A stretch of DNA of 64,000 nt from Lysobacterales bacterium. GTDB taxonomy: Bacteria > Pseudomonadota > Gammaproteobacteria > Xanthomonadales > SZUA-5. The position numbers and the translations under genes were made by a program. How positions within the stretch are numbered: position 1 is the first letter of the stretch; every line of letters starts with the position of its first letter. Of this stretch, positions 52,736 to 61,600 are shown one piece after another. The stretch is taken from positions 1 to 64,000 of the forward strand of contig JALHMG010000034.1 of the NCBI GenBank assembly GCA_022844135.1. The letters run 5' to 3'. The notes beneath the pieces are model-generated. The model saw only the letters and a list, made by a program, of their open reading frames with translations. It did no database searches and was not told the origin of the DNA.

Positions 52736-53031
52736 CAGTTGCGACCTCCGACCCAGGTACCAGCCGCCGCGTAGTACGGCCAAACGCGACACGATTGCCA
52801 GACGCCCGCCGCTGAGTACGGATCGGCGGCAATCCACGCATGCGCCGCAGCCAGCGAATCGACTTCGATCACATACATCGAACCGATCATCGCGCCATCG
52901 TCCCCCAGCCATGGGCCGGCGACACGAATCGTCGCCATGTTCGATTCGATGTAAGCCAGGTGTGCAGCCAGGTGTTCGCCTCGAGCCGGCGCCGAATCGG
53001 GAATGTCCTGTGCCCAAATGACAGCCAGCAT
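52732..53031 (-). CDS. YciI-like protein
   Basis: The protein is 99 aa from ATG 53031, with GGAAAG upstream. It has the dimeric alpha/beta-barrel-type YciI fold: MLAVIWAQDIPDS, an R-x-x-HLAAHLAYI segment with the family's conserved His, VAGPWLGDDGAMIGSMYVIE and AWIAADPYSAAGVW. The biochemical role of YciI proteins is not settled. It is first gene of the four-gene minus-strand operon and divergent from the GNAT gene. Confidence 0.85.
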   Translation of the reverse strand: MLAVIWAQDIPDSAPARGEHLAAHLAYIESNMATIRVAGPWLGDDGAMIGSMYVIEVDSLAAAHAWIAADPYSAAGVWQSCRVWPYYAAAGTWVGGRNW

Positions 53032-53094
53032 GGCGTTCTTTCCGGAGCGCGATCTGCGGCATGCTAGCGCTTTCCCTTCGATGCGGTCCTTCGC

Positions 53095-53601
53095 GTGATC
53101 CGAGAAGCGACAATCGGCGACGCCGAGCAGATTGGCGTGTTGCACGCCACGAGTTGGCAAAGTGCCTATCGCAATTTGATGAGCGCCGCAAAACTCGGAC
53201 CTGGACTTGTCGATGAGCGCATTGCCATCTGGCGCGAACGATTGTCGGAACCACGGCGTAGCACTTGGATCGCCCGCGATGGAGTCGGATTCATCAGTAT
53301 CGTTATCGACACCGACCAGGGTTCCCTGATCGATAACCTGCACGTCCATCCAGCGCAAAAGAGCGTCGGCATAGGCCGAACGCTCATGCGCTGCGCGGGG
53401 GAACGGTTACAGCGCGAACGCCCGGATGCTTGCGTCTACCTGTGGGTTCTCGACGGCAATTTTCCAGCCGCACGATTTTACGAATCGCTTGACGCGCGCC
53501 ACCAGTTCGCCAGGCGCGATGCGGGACTGGTTGGCGAAACGCTGATCGAACACCAATACCGCTGGTACTCGCCACTCGCGTTGCTCGCCGCCCTGGCATA
53601 G
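53095..53601 (+). CDS. GNAT family N-acetyltransferase
   Basis: The protein is 168 aa from GTG 53095 (MIREATIGDAEQIGVLHATS). It shows the GNAT fold: SLIDNLHVHPAQKSVGIGRTLM with the acetyl-CoA pyrophosphate loop (QKSVGIG, a variant of QxxGxG/A) and the C-terminal YLWVLDGNFPAARFYESL. The substrate is unknown. It is a single gene with 63 bp to the divergent YciI gene. The 53602-53763 stretch after it shows nothing I can assign. Confidence 0.85.
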   Translation: MIREATIGDAEQIGVLHATSWQSAYRNLMSAAKLGPGLVDERIAIWRERLSEPRRSTWIARDGVGFISIVIDTDQGSLIDNLHVHPAQKSVGIGRTLMRCAGERLQRERPDACVYLWVLDGNFPAARFYESLDARHQFARRDAGLVGETLIEHQYRWYSPLALLAALA

Positions 53602-53763
53602 ACGCCAGCGGCCCAGTCGCAACAGCGAACACACATCAATTGCGCACCGGACAACTGCCGCAAGCCCATCAGCAGTAGCTTCGATGTAAAGGCCACGCCG
53701 CCAAGCGCGGGATCTGCGTCGCATGGTTGCTGAATGTCGGTACCCGCCCAATCGTCGGCAAGG

Positions 53764-53792
53764 TTGACGTGACGTTTTCGCTAAGGCTTAAT
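53764..53792 (+). promoter_or_regulatory. sigma-70-like promoter of tRNA-Phe
   Basis: TTGACG (53764-53769), a 17-base spacer and CTTAAT (53787-53792) are followed by a GC-rich discriminator (GCGGGCTCGG), typical of growth-rate-controlled stable RNA genes. The tRNA begins 39 bases downstream. Confidence 0.5.
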
Positions 53793-53831
53793 TGCGGGCT
53801 CGGCGATCACCCACCAACGCCGTGTCTCTTT

Positions 53832-53907
53832 GGCCAGGTAGCTCAGTTGGTAGAGCAGGGGACTGAAAATCCCCGTGTCGGCGGTTCGATTCCGTCCCTG
53901 GCCACCA
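53832..53907 (+). tRNA. tRNA-Phe (GAA)
   Basis: This is a 76-base tRNA with encoded CCA. The acceptor stem GGCCAGG/CCTGGCC pairs fully. The D arm is GCTC AGTTGGTAGA GCAG. The anticodon stem GGGGA/TCCCC has loop CTGAAAA (anticodon GAA, phenylalanine). The T arm is GGCGG TTCGATT CCGTC. Its 3' half is duplicated at 55309-55354, marking it as an integration site; the gene itself remains intact. Confidence 0.96.
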
Positions 53908-53919
53908 TCTCGATCAAGC
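53874..53919 (+). other. attachment site, tRNA-side copy (46 bp)
   Basis: The tRNA 3' half plus 12 downstream bases (from CGTGTCGGCGGTTCGATTCC to GATCAAGC) recur at 55309-55354 with 44 of 46 positions identical. This is the standard footprint of a tyrosine-integrase element in a tRNA gene. Confidence 0.8.
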
Positions 53920-53964
53920 ACTTAGATCACATTTAGGCAGCACTCCAGTTCGCCTGCTCTGATC

Positions 53965-53985
53965 TGGTGCCCGTATGGTGCCCGT
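53965..53985 (+). repeat. two adjacent TGGTGCCCGT direct repeats
   Basis: The 10-mer TGGTGCCCGT occurs at 53965-53974 and 53976-53985, 46 bp inside the tRNA-side att copy. Paired short repeats at this place are often integrase arm-type or excisionase sites. That role is inferred from position. Confidence 0.4.
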
Positions 53986-54070
53986 TTGTTGTCTGCTTGG
54001 CCCGCTGCGTAACCCGGTATCGGGTGGCGCGTTACGCATACGACACACGTTGCGTGGTACGCTTTTCCCC

Positions 54071-54475
54071 ATGAGTACCGTTCGCCCATTTCTCGCCCAC
54101 GCCGTCAGCACCGAGCGCCAGTTCGTGGCCGCAGACTTGCGCGTGTTGATTGCACCCGGCGCCGGCGGCGGGTTCGTGGCTCAGGGAATCGAAATCGACT
54201 ACGTTGCGACAGGTGCCACAGAAGAGGAAGCGCGCGAGCGTTTCGCGGACGGGTTCATCGCCACCATCCGCAGCTACCTGCGGCGCAATCGGCCTCTGTC
54301 TGGCCTTTTCAAATCGGCAGCGCCCGCAGAAGCTCGCGAGGCGTACTTCGATCAGGAAACCAAGCCGATGTTCTGGTGTGAAATCACCGAGGACTTTGGG
54401 CCAGCGACGCAAGGCGCGCCAATCCCGCGATCGATCTCGTTCGTTCGCCACCCGAACGCCCTTCGCGCTGCGTGA
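54071..54475 (+). CDS. HicB-like antitoxin candidate
   Basis: The protein is 134 aa from ATG 54071, without a clear ribosome site. The middle (GGGFVAQGIEIDYVATGATE, then EEARERFADGF) fits the HicB partial RNase-H-like fold, in which a strand-rich start is followed by xTxEEAxxxxxxA. The C-terminal part is longer than usual and has no HTH I can identify. The next gene starts inside its stop codon (GTGA), and both lie in a tRNA-Phe-integrated remnant. Antitoxin function is inferred. Confidence 0.55.
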   Translation: MSTVRPFLAHAVSTERQFVAADLRVLIAPGAGGGFVAQGIEIDYVATGATEEEARERFADGFIATIRSYLRRNRPLSGLFKSAAPAEAREAYFDQETKPMFWCEITEDFGPATQGAPIPRSISFVRHPNALRAA

Positions 54476-54723
54476 AGTTGCCGCAAGGCCAATGGGATGG
54501 CGCACAGCCCCGCACGCACGTGCTAGCGGTCTTGCGCCGTTATGGCGTACAAGTCACCCGCCTGGAAGCCGACAACTACGAATTGATCGACTGCGAAGGC
54601 GATCCGCTCGTTCTGCACATTCCATCGCCCGTGCCACGCGAGTTGATTCCCTTCCTTTACCGGCGGTTCGGCCACCTGCATGGGTTCGAAATCACAGCGC
54701 TGGTGCGCAAGAAGCCAGGCTGA
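54472..54723 (+). CDS. HicA-like toxin candidate
   Basis: The protein is 83 aa from GTG 54472, overlapping the upstream stop by 4 bases. The core (THVLAVLRRYGVQVTRLEAD ... PLVLHIPSPVPRELIPFLYR) has the helix, three strands, helix layout of HicA double-stranded RNA-binding-like toxins. However, the usual GSHxxY with catalytic His is replaced by ADNYEL. It may be inactive or a different small fold. It is paired with the HicB-like gene. Confidence 0.45.
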   Translation: MKLPQGQWDGAQPRTHVLAVLRRYGVQVTRLEADNYELIDCEGDPLVLHIPSPVPRELIPFLYRRFGHLHGFEITALVRKKPG

Positions 54724-55074
54724 TTGCCGATTGTCCGCGTTACCAAGTAACGCCTGTCGAAATCGAGCTGGCCACGTGCGAGCATCATACAAACACTCCT
54801 GGTTGGGTGTCGCTTTTGCCGGCCACGAGGGCACAACAGTGCCGCACGCAACTGCCGCAGCTGTAAGACTGTTTTTGCCTGTAAGGACGCCATTTTCGAC
54901 CAGTGGTTCGCGTGCGCGCGCGAAGAAATCTGCGGCAAGTGCGGCCAATCGCACGACATCCACGAACCACGGGCATCGCCGAAATGTGCTAGCGCGATAG
55001 TGCGTTAGCGCAGTATCCTTACTTCCAGCACAAATGTCGGAACGTGCTTTATATCCGTCATTGAAGTATATACC
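54724..55074. other. no gene recognised inside the tRNA-Phe remnant
   Basis: This 351-bp gap lies between the HicA-like gene and the integrase fragment. Short open frames occur on both strands but none has a ribosome site or protein-like composition. From about 55050 the sequence becomes AT-richer (TTTATATCCGTCATTGAAGT), as at an element boundary. It is probably eroded element DNA. Confidence 0.5.
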
Positions 55075-55310
55075 TTAGGCTTTGCTCCGTGCACGCCGGA
55101 TCGTGGTCACCGTCGCGGCGCTGCCCTGAAGCAGGTCACGCAACTTTTCCAGCGCCGCACGCTTCTCATCGGTGTGGTCTTGGCAATCGTAGTGCCGTTC
55201 CTGAATGCCGCCAAGCCCGTGGCTCTGCAGTTGTGCGCGGATTTCGACCGGGACGCCAACTCCGGCGAGCCGCGTTTCGACAGTGCGGCGCAAATCGCCG
55301 ATGGTAAACG
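55075..55310 (-). pseudogene. 3' remnant of a tyrosine (P4-type) integrase
   Basis: On the minus strand, from the att duplication, the frame reads FTIGDLRRTVETRLAGVGVP, then a HGLGG segment and ERHYDCQDHTDEKRAALEKL, ending at 55075. This is the C-terminal catalytic end of a phage integrase, with the box II Arg and the nucleophile Tyr (RHY). Everything upstream is missing: the 5' truncation coincides with the att copy. Only about 75 of about 400 residues remain, so it cannot be active. Confidence 0.8.
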
Positions 55311-55354
55311 TGTCGGCGGTTCGATTCCGTCTCTGGCCACCATCTTGATCAAGC
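55309..55354 (+). other. attachment site, distal copy (46 bp)
   Basis: This is a duplicate of 53874-53919 with two C-to-T differences. It marks the far end of the integrated remnant, whose unit length is 1435 bp. Confidence 0.8.
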
Positions 55355-56041
55355 CCTTTCTTGAAGTGCTGACGATCGTACTTTCCGCACCTTGCCAGTG
55401 GTAAACGCACAACAAGTCATTCGACTTCCTGTTTCGCGGTCGGGTGCGCTTGCTCGATCGAAGCATTGCCGAATTCCTTTCGACTGGCGTGGGTCGGCGT
55501 CGCTTTCAGTAGCTGATCGGGTACGGCTGCTGCCTCTCCTTTCGATAATCGTGCTTGCGGACCAGTTCGCCGAAAACCCAGACGAACGCTGTTCGTGCCC
55601 ACTTTGGATTGTGAGGCATAGACGCAGGCTGCCTCACAGCGGGCGAGATTGCTTGAGTTCTGTTTACTGAGCGGCTGATTGCCGGTTGTCTGCCGCCACT
55701 GCACCTTCAATCGAATGATGTGCAGCAAATATGCGGCGTTGCCCTGATTTGTTACGGGCGCCTGCCGACGATCAATCTCAGGTGCCAACACACGAGGCCG
55801 AATAGATCAGCTGCCCACGCCACCGCGCCGATGGATCTTGCATCGCTCGCCCTCGAGTTTCGAACTCCTCACTGGCTGGACGTCATCTCGCGTTGGGGGC
55901 GCGCGGCGCAGGTCCAATCATCATAAAACGTCATCTGATTATCCGTCCCAACTGGAGATCGAATTTCTACAATAGCGATATCAGGGTGTTGGCCGATGGC
56001 AGTCGGGCTTCGAAGCACTCGCAGGTTGTCAAGGAGCGGCA
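55355..56041. other. 687 bp without a recognisable gene
   Basis: Short open frames exist on both strands but none has a credible start or family resemblance. A TACAAT at 55968-55973, about 70 bp before the efflux operon, could be a -10 element, although no good -35 stands at the right distance. The stretch may be the scar of a larger island once attached to the tRNA. Confidence 0.4.
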
Positions 56042-57511
56042 ATGCGGTTCACATTCGACAAGCTTTGCCGTGTCGCATTCGAGTTTCACTCGAAACGTAC
56101 CGGACTGCTTGTCCTATGTGCCCTCGCGGCCTGTTCGTCGGTCGGTCCTGAATACGCAAGGACACCGCTGTCATTGCAGGCTGAATGGTCTCAGCCTGCC
56201 GAACTGCGCTTGGACGCCGGCGTCGACGATGAAGCAAACTTCTGGGGCAGCTTCGAAGACCCGGTACTGACTGAACTGCTGCAGCTTGCGCAATCCAACA
56301 ACCTGACGCTGCAAATTGCAGCGATGCAGTTGACGCAGGCCGAGGCCGTGCTGAGCGGAACGCGGGCATCCGTACTGCCGGCTGCCCAGGTCTCTGCAGG
56401 CAGCAACTACAGCCAGCCCGATCCGATCTCGAAACTTCGGGGTACCGATGAGGGCTCGACGGCCAATCAGGTGCTCGGTCAGGTTTCTTGGGAAGTGGAC
56501 TTCTGGGGCAGACAGAGGCGCGCCGTTGAGGCCGACGCCGCGTCCCTACGCAGCAGTCGGGCGGCTTACCGTGCAGCGATGGTCTCAATCAAGGCGAGCG
56601 TTGCAGCCACCTACTGCAACGTGCGGCTGTTCGAGCAGCGCCTTGCCGTCGCCCAGGCCAATCTGGCGCAACAGCAAGAGAGCTTGCGGATCGCCGAGGC
56701 TCGTTTCCGCTTGGGAGCGGCCTCCGAACTGGACTATCGCCAGGCACAAACGCAGCATGCACAGACGCTCGCCCAGTTGCCATCGATCCGGCAGTCGCTG
56801 GCGACCTTCCAACACGCCCTGAGTGTGCTCCTCGGATCGCCGCCGGATCGCTTTGCGCGCCAGTATCCGATGACGCATGCGCTGCCAAGCGCACCCAGGG
56901 CTGCGGCGGCCGGCCTGCCCAAGGATCTGCTCCGGCGGCGCCCCGACGTGATGCAAGCGGAGTCGGTCGCGATGGCGCAGTCGGCGCGCATCGGTCAGGC
57001 CGAAGCCGCCCTGTACCCGTCTTTCACGCTTGGAGGCTCATTCGGGTTCTCGGCCACCGACAGCGTCTCTGAGCTGTTTCGCTGGGACAGCAGGACACTT
57101 TCGGCGGGCCTCGGGCTGGTGATGCCGCTGTTCGACCGTGAACGCATCAAGGCGCAGGTCAAGATTCAGGACAGCCTTTTCAGGCAGGCCGTGCTGACTT
57201 ACCAGAACCAGGTGCTGAAGGCGCAACAGGAGGTCGAGGACGCGATGAGAGCGATCTTGGAATACACGGAGCAGGTGGCGCAATTGCGCGCGGCCGAAGC
57301 GGCGGCATTGAGAAGCGCCGAATTGGCCGGCACCCGGTACCGTTCGGGTCAAACCGACTACACCACCGTGGCCAGCGCCGAGCAGGCCCGACTCCAAACC
57401 TCCGATGCGTTGGTGCAGGCCCGGGGTGCGCTGGTTCAGGCCCATATCAGCGCATGGCGCGCGTTGGGCGGCTTGGAGCAGCAACCGCTCGACGAAGGAG
57501 CTCAGCCTTGA
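56042..57511 (+). CDS. RND efflux outer-membrane factor (NodT/OprM family)
   Basis: The protein is 489 aa. The ATG at 56042 has a strong AAGGAG upstream. A basic N terminus leads to the lipobox LCALAAC, so it is lipidated at Cys35. Two OEP repeats follow, with family segments FWGSFEDPVLTELLQLAQSN, VSWEVDFWGRQRRAVEADAA, LLRRRPDVMQAE and SFTLGGSFGFSA. It forms the trimeric outer-membrane channel for the pump encoded downstream. Its stop overlaps the adaptor start (TTGA). Outer-membrane factor first is less common than adaptor-pump-channel. Confidence 0.93.
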   Translation: MRFTFDKLCRVAFEFHSKRTGLLVLCALAACSSVGPEYARTPLSLQAEWSQPAELRLDAGVDDEANFWGSFEDPVLTELLQLAQSNNLTLQIAAMQLTQAEAVLSGTRASVLPAAQVSAGSNYSQPDPISKLRGTDEGSTANQVLGQVSWEVDFWGRQRRAVEADAASLRSSRAAYRAAMVSIKASVAATYCNVRLFEQRLAVAQANLAQQQESLRIAEARFRLGAASELDYRQAQTQHAQTLAQLPSIRQSLATFQHALSVLLGSPPDRFARQYPMTHALPSAPRAAAAGLPKDLLRRRPDVMQAESVAMAQSARIGQAEAALYPSFTLGGSFGFSATDSVSELFRWDSRTLSAGLGLVMPLFDRERIKAQVKIQDSLFRQAVLTYQNQVLKAQQEVEDAMRAILEYTEQVAQLRAAEAAALRSAELAGTRYRSGQTDYTTVASAEQARLQTSDALVQARGALVQAHISAWRALGGLEQQPLDEGAQP

Positions 57512-58638
57512 TCCGTCGTGCCGCTCTCATGTCTGGGGTCCGCAATCCGGCGGCACTAACCTGCCTCCTTGTGCTTCTGTGCGGATGCGGAAAGCAGAAT
57601 CAGTCGCCAACCGAGTCGTTGGCGTCGGTCGTCGACGTCACCGTCCAACCGGTGGCGAGCATCCACATTCAGGACGTGATCGAACTCGACGGCAGCGTCG
57701 CACCAAGTCAGCGAGCGGACCTGATGGCCCGCGTCGCCGGTGCGTTAAAGGAGATCCATTACCGCGACGGGCAATACGTGCGCCGCGGCCGATTGCTGTT
57801 TTCCATCGAGCCGGAAACCTACGAACAGCAGGTCAAACTCAATGAGGCCCGCCTGGCTCAGACCCGCAGCGACTTCGACCGCCAATCCCAGTTGCTGCAG
57901 GAGAGGGCCACCTCCCAGTCGAGCGTAGATGCCGCGCTGGCTAATCTGCAGCAAGCGGAGGCCAATCTTGCGCTTGCAAAGATTAGCCTCAGCTACACGC
58001 AGATCAGAGCGCCATTCGATGGCGTCGTCGGCCGGCGCCAAGTGGATGTCGGTGCCTACGTTGGCGCCTCGCCCGGCGGCACTTTATTGGCGACAATCCA
58101 AAAGCTGTCGCCGATTTACGTCAACGCTGCCGTGGGCGAACGCGACGTGCTGCGACTGCGCGCGAGGGTGGCGGACCGTGCCGGCCAAGGGGTGGCAGAG
58201 CAGGTCCCGGTGCAGGCCACTCCGCAGGGTGAGGACCAGGAACCTGAGCATGGGGAACTCGACTTCGTCGACCGGCAGGTCTTGCCCGGCACCGGCACTT
58301 TGGCCGTGCGAGGCCGATTCGCCAATAGCGATGGGCGCCTGCTTCCCGGCTACTACGCCAAATTGTCGATCGACCTGGGGCCGCCGCGTGAGGCCCTTTT
58401 GGTGCCGCGGGCGGCAATACTGAGCGACCAGCAGGGCGACTTCGTCTACATCGCCGAAGGCGACCTGGCCCGGCGACGTGGTGTTCAGACTCGGGCCGCG
58501 CGAGGCGAGTTCAGGGAAGTCCTGAGCGGATTGGCGGCAGGCGAACTTCTGATCGTCGGCGGCACCACCAAGGTAGCCGACGGCAGGACAGTTCGGACTC
58601 AGCCAGAGGCTGCTGCTTCGGGCTCCGCGTCTCGATGA
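57508..58638 (+). CDS. RND efflux periplasmic adaptor (membrane fusion protein)
   Basis: The protein is 376 aa. TTG 57508 has an ideal GAAGGAG 7 bases upstream and overlaps the previous stop; ATG 57529 is an alternative. The lipobox VLLCGC puts lipidation at Cys23. The lipoyl halves (VIELDGSVAPSQRADLMARV; SYTQIRAPFDGVVGRRQVDV) flank an alpha-hairpin coiled coil (about 105-170), followed by a beta-barrel and a membrane-proximal domain (ALLVPRAAILSDQQGDFVYI). It links pump and channel. The pump gene begins in its stop codon (ATGA). Confidence 0.93.
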   Translation: MIRRAALMSGVRNPAALTCLLVLLCGCGKQNQSPTESLASVVDVTVQPVASIHIQDVIELDGSVAPSQRADLMARVAGALKEIHYRDGQYVRRGRLLFSIEPETYEQQVKLNEARLAQTRSDFDRQSQLLQERATSQSSVDAALANLQQAEANLALAKISLSYTQIRAPFDGVVGRRQVDVGAYVGASPGGTLLATIQKLSPIYVNAAVGERDVLRLRARVADRAGQGVAEQVPVQATPQGEDQEPEHGELDFVDRQVLPGTGTLAVRGRFANSDGRLLPGYYAKLSIDLGPPREALLVPRAAILSDQQGDFVYIAEGDLARRRGVQTRAARGEFREVLSGLAAGELLIVGGTTKVADGRTVRTQPEAAASGSASR

Positions 58639-61600
58639 TCGCGCGCTACTTCATCGAGCGACCGGTCCTGGCCAATGTCATTGCCTTGCTGACATTGCTG
58701 ATCGGGGCCGTCTCCGTCCTGGGCCTGCCCGTGGCTCAGTACCCGCAGCTCACGCCGCCCACGATCACGGTAACCGCCAACTACCCCGGCGCCAATGCCC
58801 GCACCGTCAAAGATGTGGTGGCGCGGGCCATCGAGCAGCAGGTCAACGGTGTCGAAGGCATGCTCTACATGCAGTCCGTCGCGTCCAACGACGGCCGCTA
58901 TACACTGACGGTCAGCTTCGCCGTAGGTACCGACGCGGACCAGGCCCAGGTCGCCGTGCAGAACCGCGTTGCCAGCGCACTGCCGTCGTTGCCCAGCGCT
59001 GTGCAGCAGCAGGGCGTGGTGACGCGCAAGCGCTCAACCGCGATCTTGCAGATCGTCACGCTCAGCTCGGACGATCCGGCGCATGACGCCCTTTTCCTGA
59101 GCAACTTCGCCAACCTCCGGCTGCGCGAGAGTCTGGCGCGTCTGCCCGGGATCGCCGACGTCGGTGTGTTTGGCGTTGGCGCCTACAGCATGCGCATCTG
59201 GCTCGACGCGGCGCAGATGAAACAGCGCGGCCTCAACCCATCTGCGGTGATCGCGGTGGTGGGCAAGCAGACCCAGCGCATCAGCGCCGGCCAGCTTGGC
59301 ATGCCGCCGGCACCGCCAGGACAGCAGCAGCAGTTGAGCATCGTGGTTGATGGACCTCTTGAGGACGCGGAGGAATTCGGCAATCTCGTGATTGCCACCG
59401 GCGACGGCGGCGCAGTCACCCGGCTGCGCGACGTGGCGCGCATCGAGCTCGGTAGCCAGAACTACAACCAGACCTTCACCTTCGACGGCCGATCGGCCGG
59501 CGGCATCGCCATCTACCAGCTGCCCGACGCCAATGCGCTGGACGCGGCCGATGCCGTGCGTGCGGAGCTTAAGCGCCTGTCGGCGGGCTTTCCGAAGGGG
59601 CTGCGCTTTGATGTGCCCCTGGACACCACGGTATTCGTCCGCGCCTCGATCCATGAGGTCTACAAGACCCTGGTCGAGGCGGGTCTGCTGGTGCTGCTGG
59701 TGATCATCGTATTCCTGCAGGACTGGCGTGCCACCCTGGTGCCGGCCACGACCGTGCCGATCACCGTCATCGGCGCCTTCGCAGCGATGGCCGCGCTGGG
59801 CTTTTCGATCAACCTGCTAACGCTGTTCGCGATCGTGCTGTGCATCGGCATCGTGGTCGACGACGCCATCGTCGTCGTCGAAGGCGTGGCGCAGAAGCTG
59901 GAGGAGGGCATGCCTGCGCGCGAGGCTGCGGTCTCCGCGATGAATGAGTTGCTCGGGCCCATTATCGGCGTGACCCTGGTGCTGACCGCGGTCTTCCTGC
60001 CTGCGGCCTTCATCCCGGGCATCACCGGCGAGATGTACAAGCAGTTCGCGCTGGTCATCGCCGCGACGGCGGTGATCTCGGGGATCAATGCCGTCACGCT
60101 CAAGCCCGCGCAGTCGGCGCAGTATCTTCGTCCGCACGATCCCGGGCGTCGTCCGGGGCGCTTTGCGCGGGCCTTCGACGCAGTCTACGGGCCGACGGAG
60201 CGGGCTTACCTGCGACTCATCCAGATCTTGCTGCGTCGCCGTTGGCTGAGCGCGGCCGCGGGCGCATTGCTGATCGGTTTGTCGGCCTGGGGTTTCGCGA
60301 CGATCCCGACAGGATTCATCCCGACTGAAGATCAGGGCTTTGTGATGGTGGCTTTGCAGTTGCCGGACGCGGCTTCCCTGGAGCGAACCGACCGCGCGGC
60401 CCAGCAGCTAGTGCAGGCTGGACTGCAAGTCCCAGGGGTGAAACATGCAATCGCGGTCGGGGGTGTGTCGCCGCTGGAGAGCAATGCGCCGCTGTCGAGC
60501 GCCGCGCTCGTGTACTTCGTGCTGAAAGACTGGGACGAACGCGGCAAGTCCGCAGGGCAGGATCTGCGGAGCATCTTCAAGCGGCTCAACGAGGAACTTG
60601 ACCGCTTGCCGGACGCCAGCGGGCTCGTTCTGGTGCCGCCGCCGATCAACGGTCTCGGCCTTTCCGGCGGTTTCCAAATGCAGTTGGTGTTGAACGACGG
60701 CAGCGGGGACGACCAGAAGCTGGCCGCCGCGGCCCAGGCCATGGTGGCAGCGGCGTCGACCGACCCGCGCATCGAGCGCGTGTTCACGCCACTCCGGATC
60801 GCCGTGCCGCAGTTGAAGCTGGACCTCAACCGCGCCCGTGCCGAAGCACTCGGGGTGTCGGTGGGCGACGCCTACGATGCGATGCAAAGTTACCTCGGCT
60901 CCTCGTATGTCAACCAGTTCTCGAAGTTCGGTCAGAACTACACGATCTTCGTCCAGGCCGATCCGAAGTCGCGACTGGACCAGGACGCGATCGGACGCCT
61001 GACCGTGCGCTCCCGAAGTGGTCAGATGGTGCCGCTCTCGGCCTTCGTGCGATTCAGCGAGGAGCAGGGGCCCGCAGTCGCCGCGCAGTACAACCTGATG
61101 CCAACCGCAGCGATCGTTGGCGCTGCAGCCACCGGCTATAGCTCCGGCGAGGCGCTCGCGCTGATGGAAGACTTGGCCGCGCGCACCTTGCCCGCCGGTG
61201 TGTCCTACGAATGGACCGCCATGTCCTATCAGGAAAAGCTCGTGGGCAACAGCGTCGTGCTGGTGTTCGGCCTCGCCGTTCTGCTGGTGTACCTGGTCCT
61301 AGCAGGACAGTACGAGTCCTGGTGGACGCCAGTGCCGGTGCTGCTTTCAGTGCCCTTGTCGCTGGTCGGCACAGTGGCTGCATTGGCTGCGGTGGGCCTG
61401 CCGAACAACATCTATGTGCAGATCGGCTTGGTGCTGCTGATTGCGCTGTCGGCGAAGAACGCGATCCTGATCGTCGAAGTGGCGCATGAGTTGCACCAGA
61501 AAGGCATGGGTGTGGTCGAGGCCGCGCTTGAAGGATCCCGGCGGCGTTTCCGGCCCATCCTGATGACGTCGTTCGCGTTCATCCTGGGTGTCGTGCCGCT

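Noticed and set aside
55411-56041. Search for a TetR/MarR/LysR-type regulator of the RND operon
   Set aside because: No frame on either strand shows an HTH or a credible start; the region seems non-coding.
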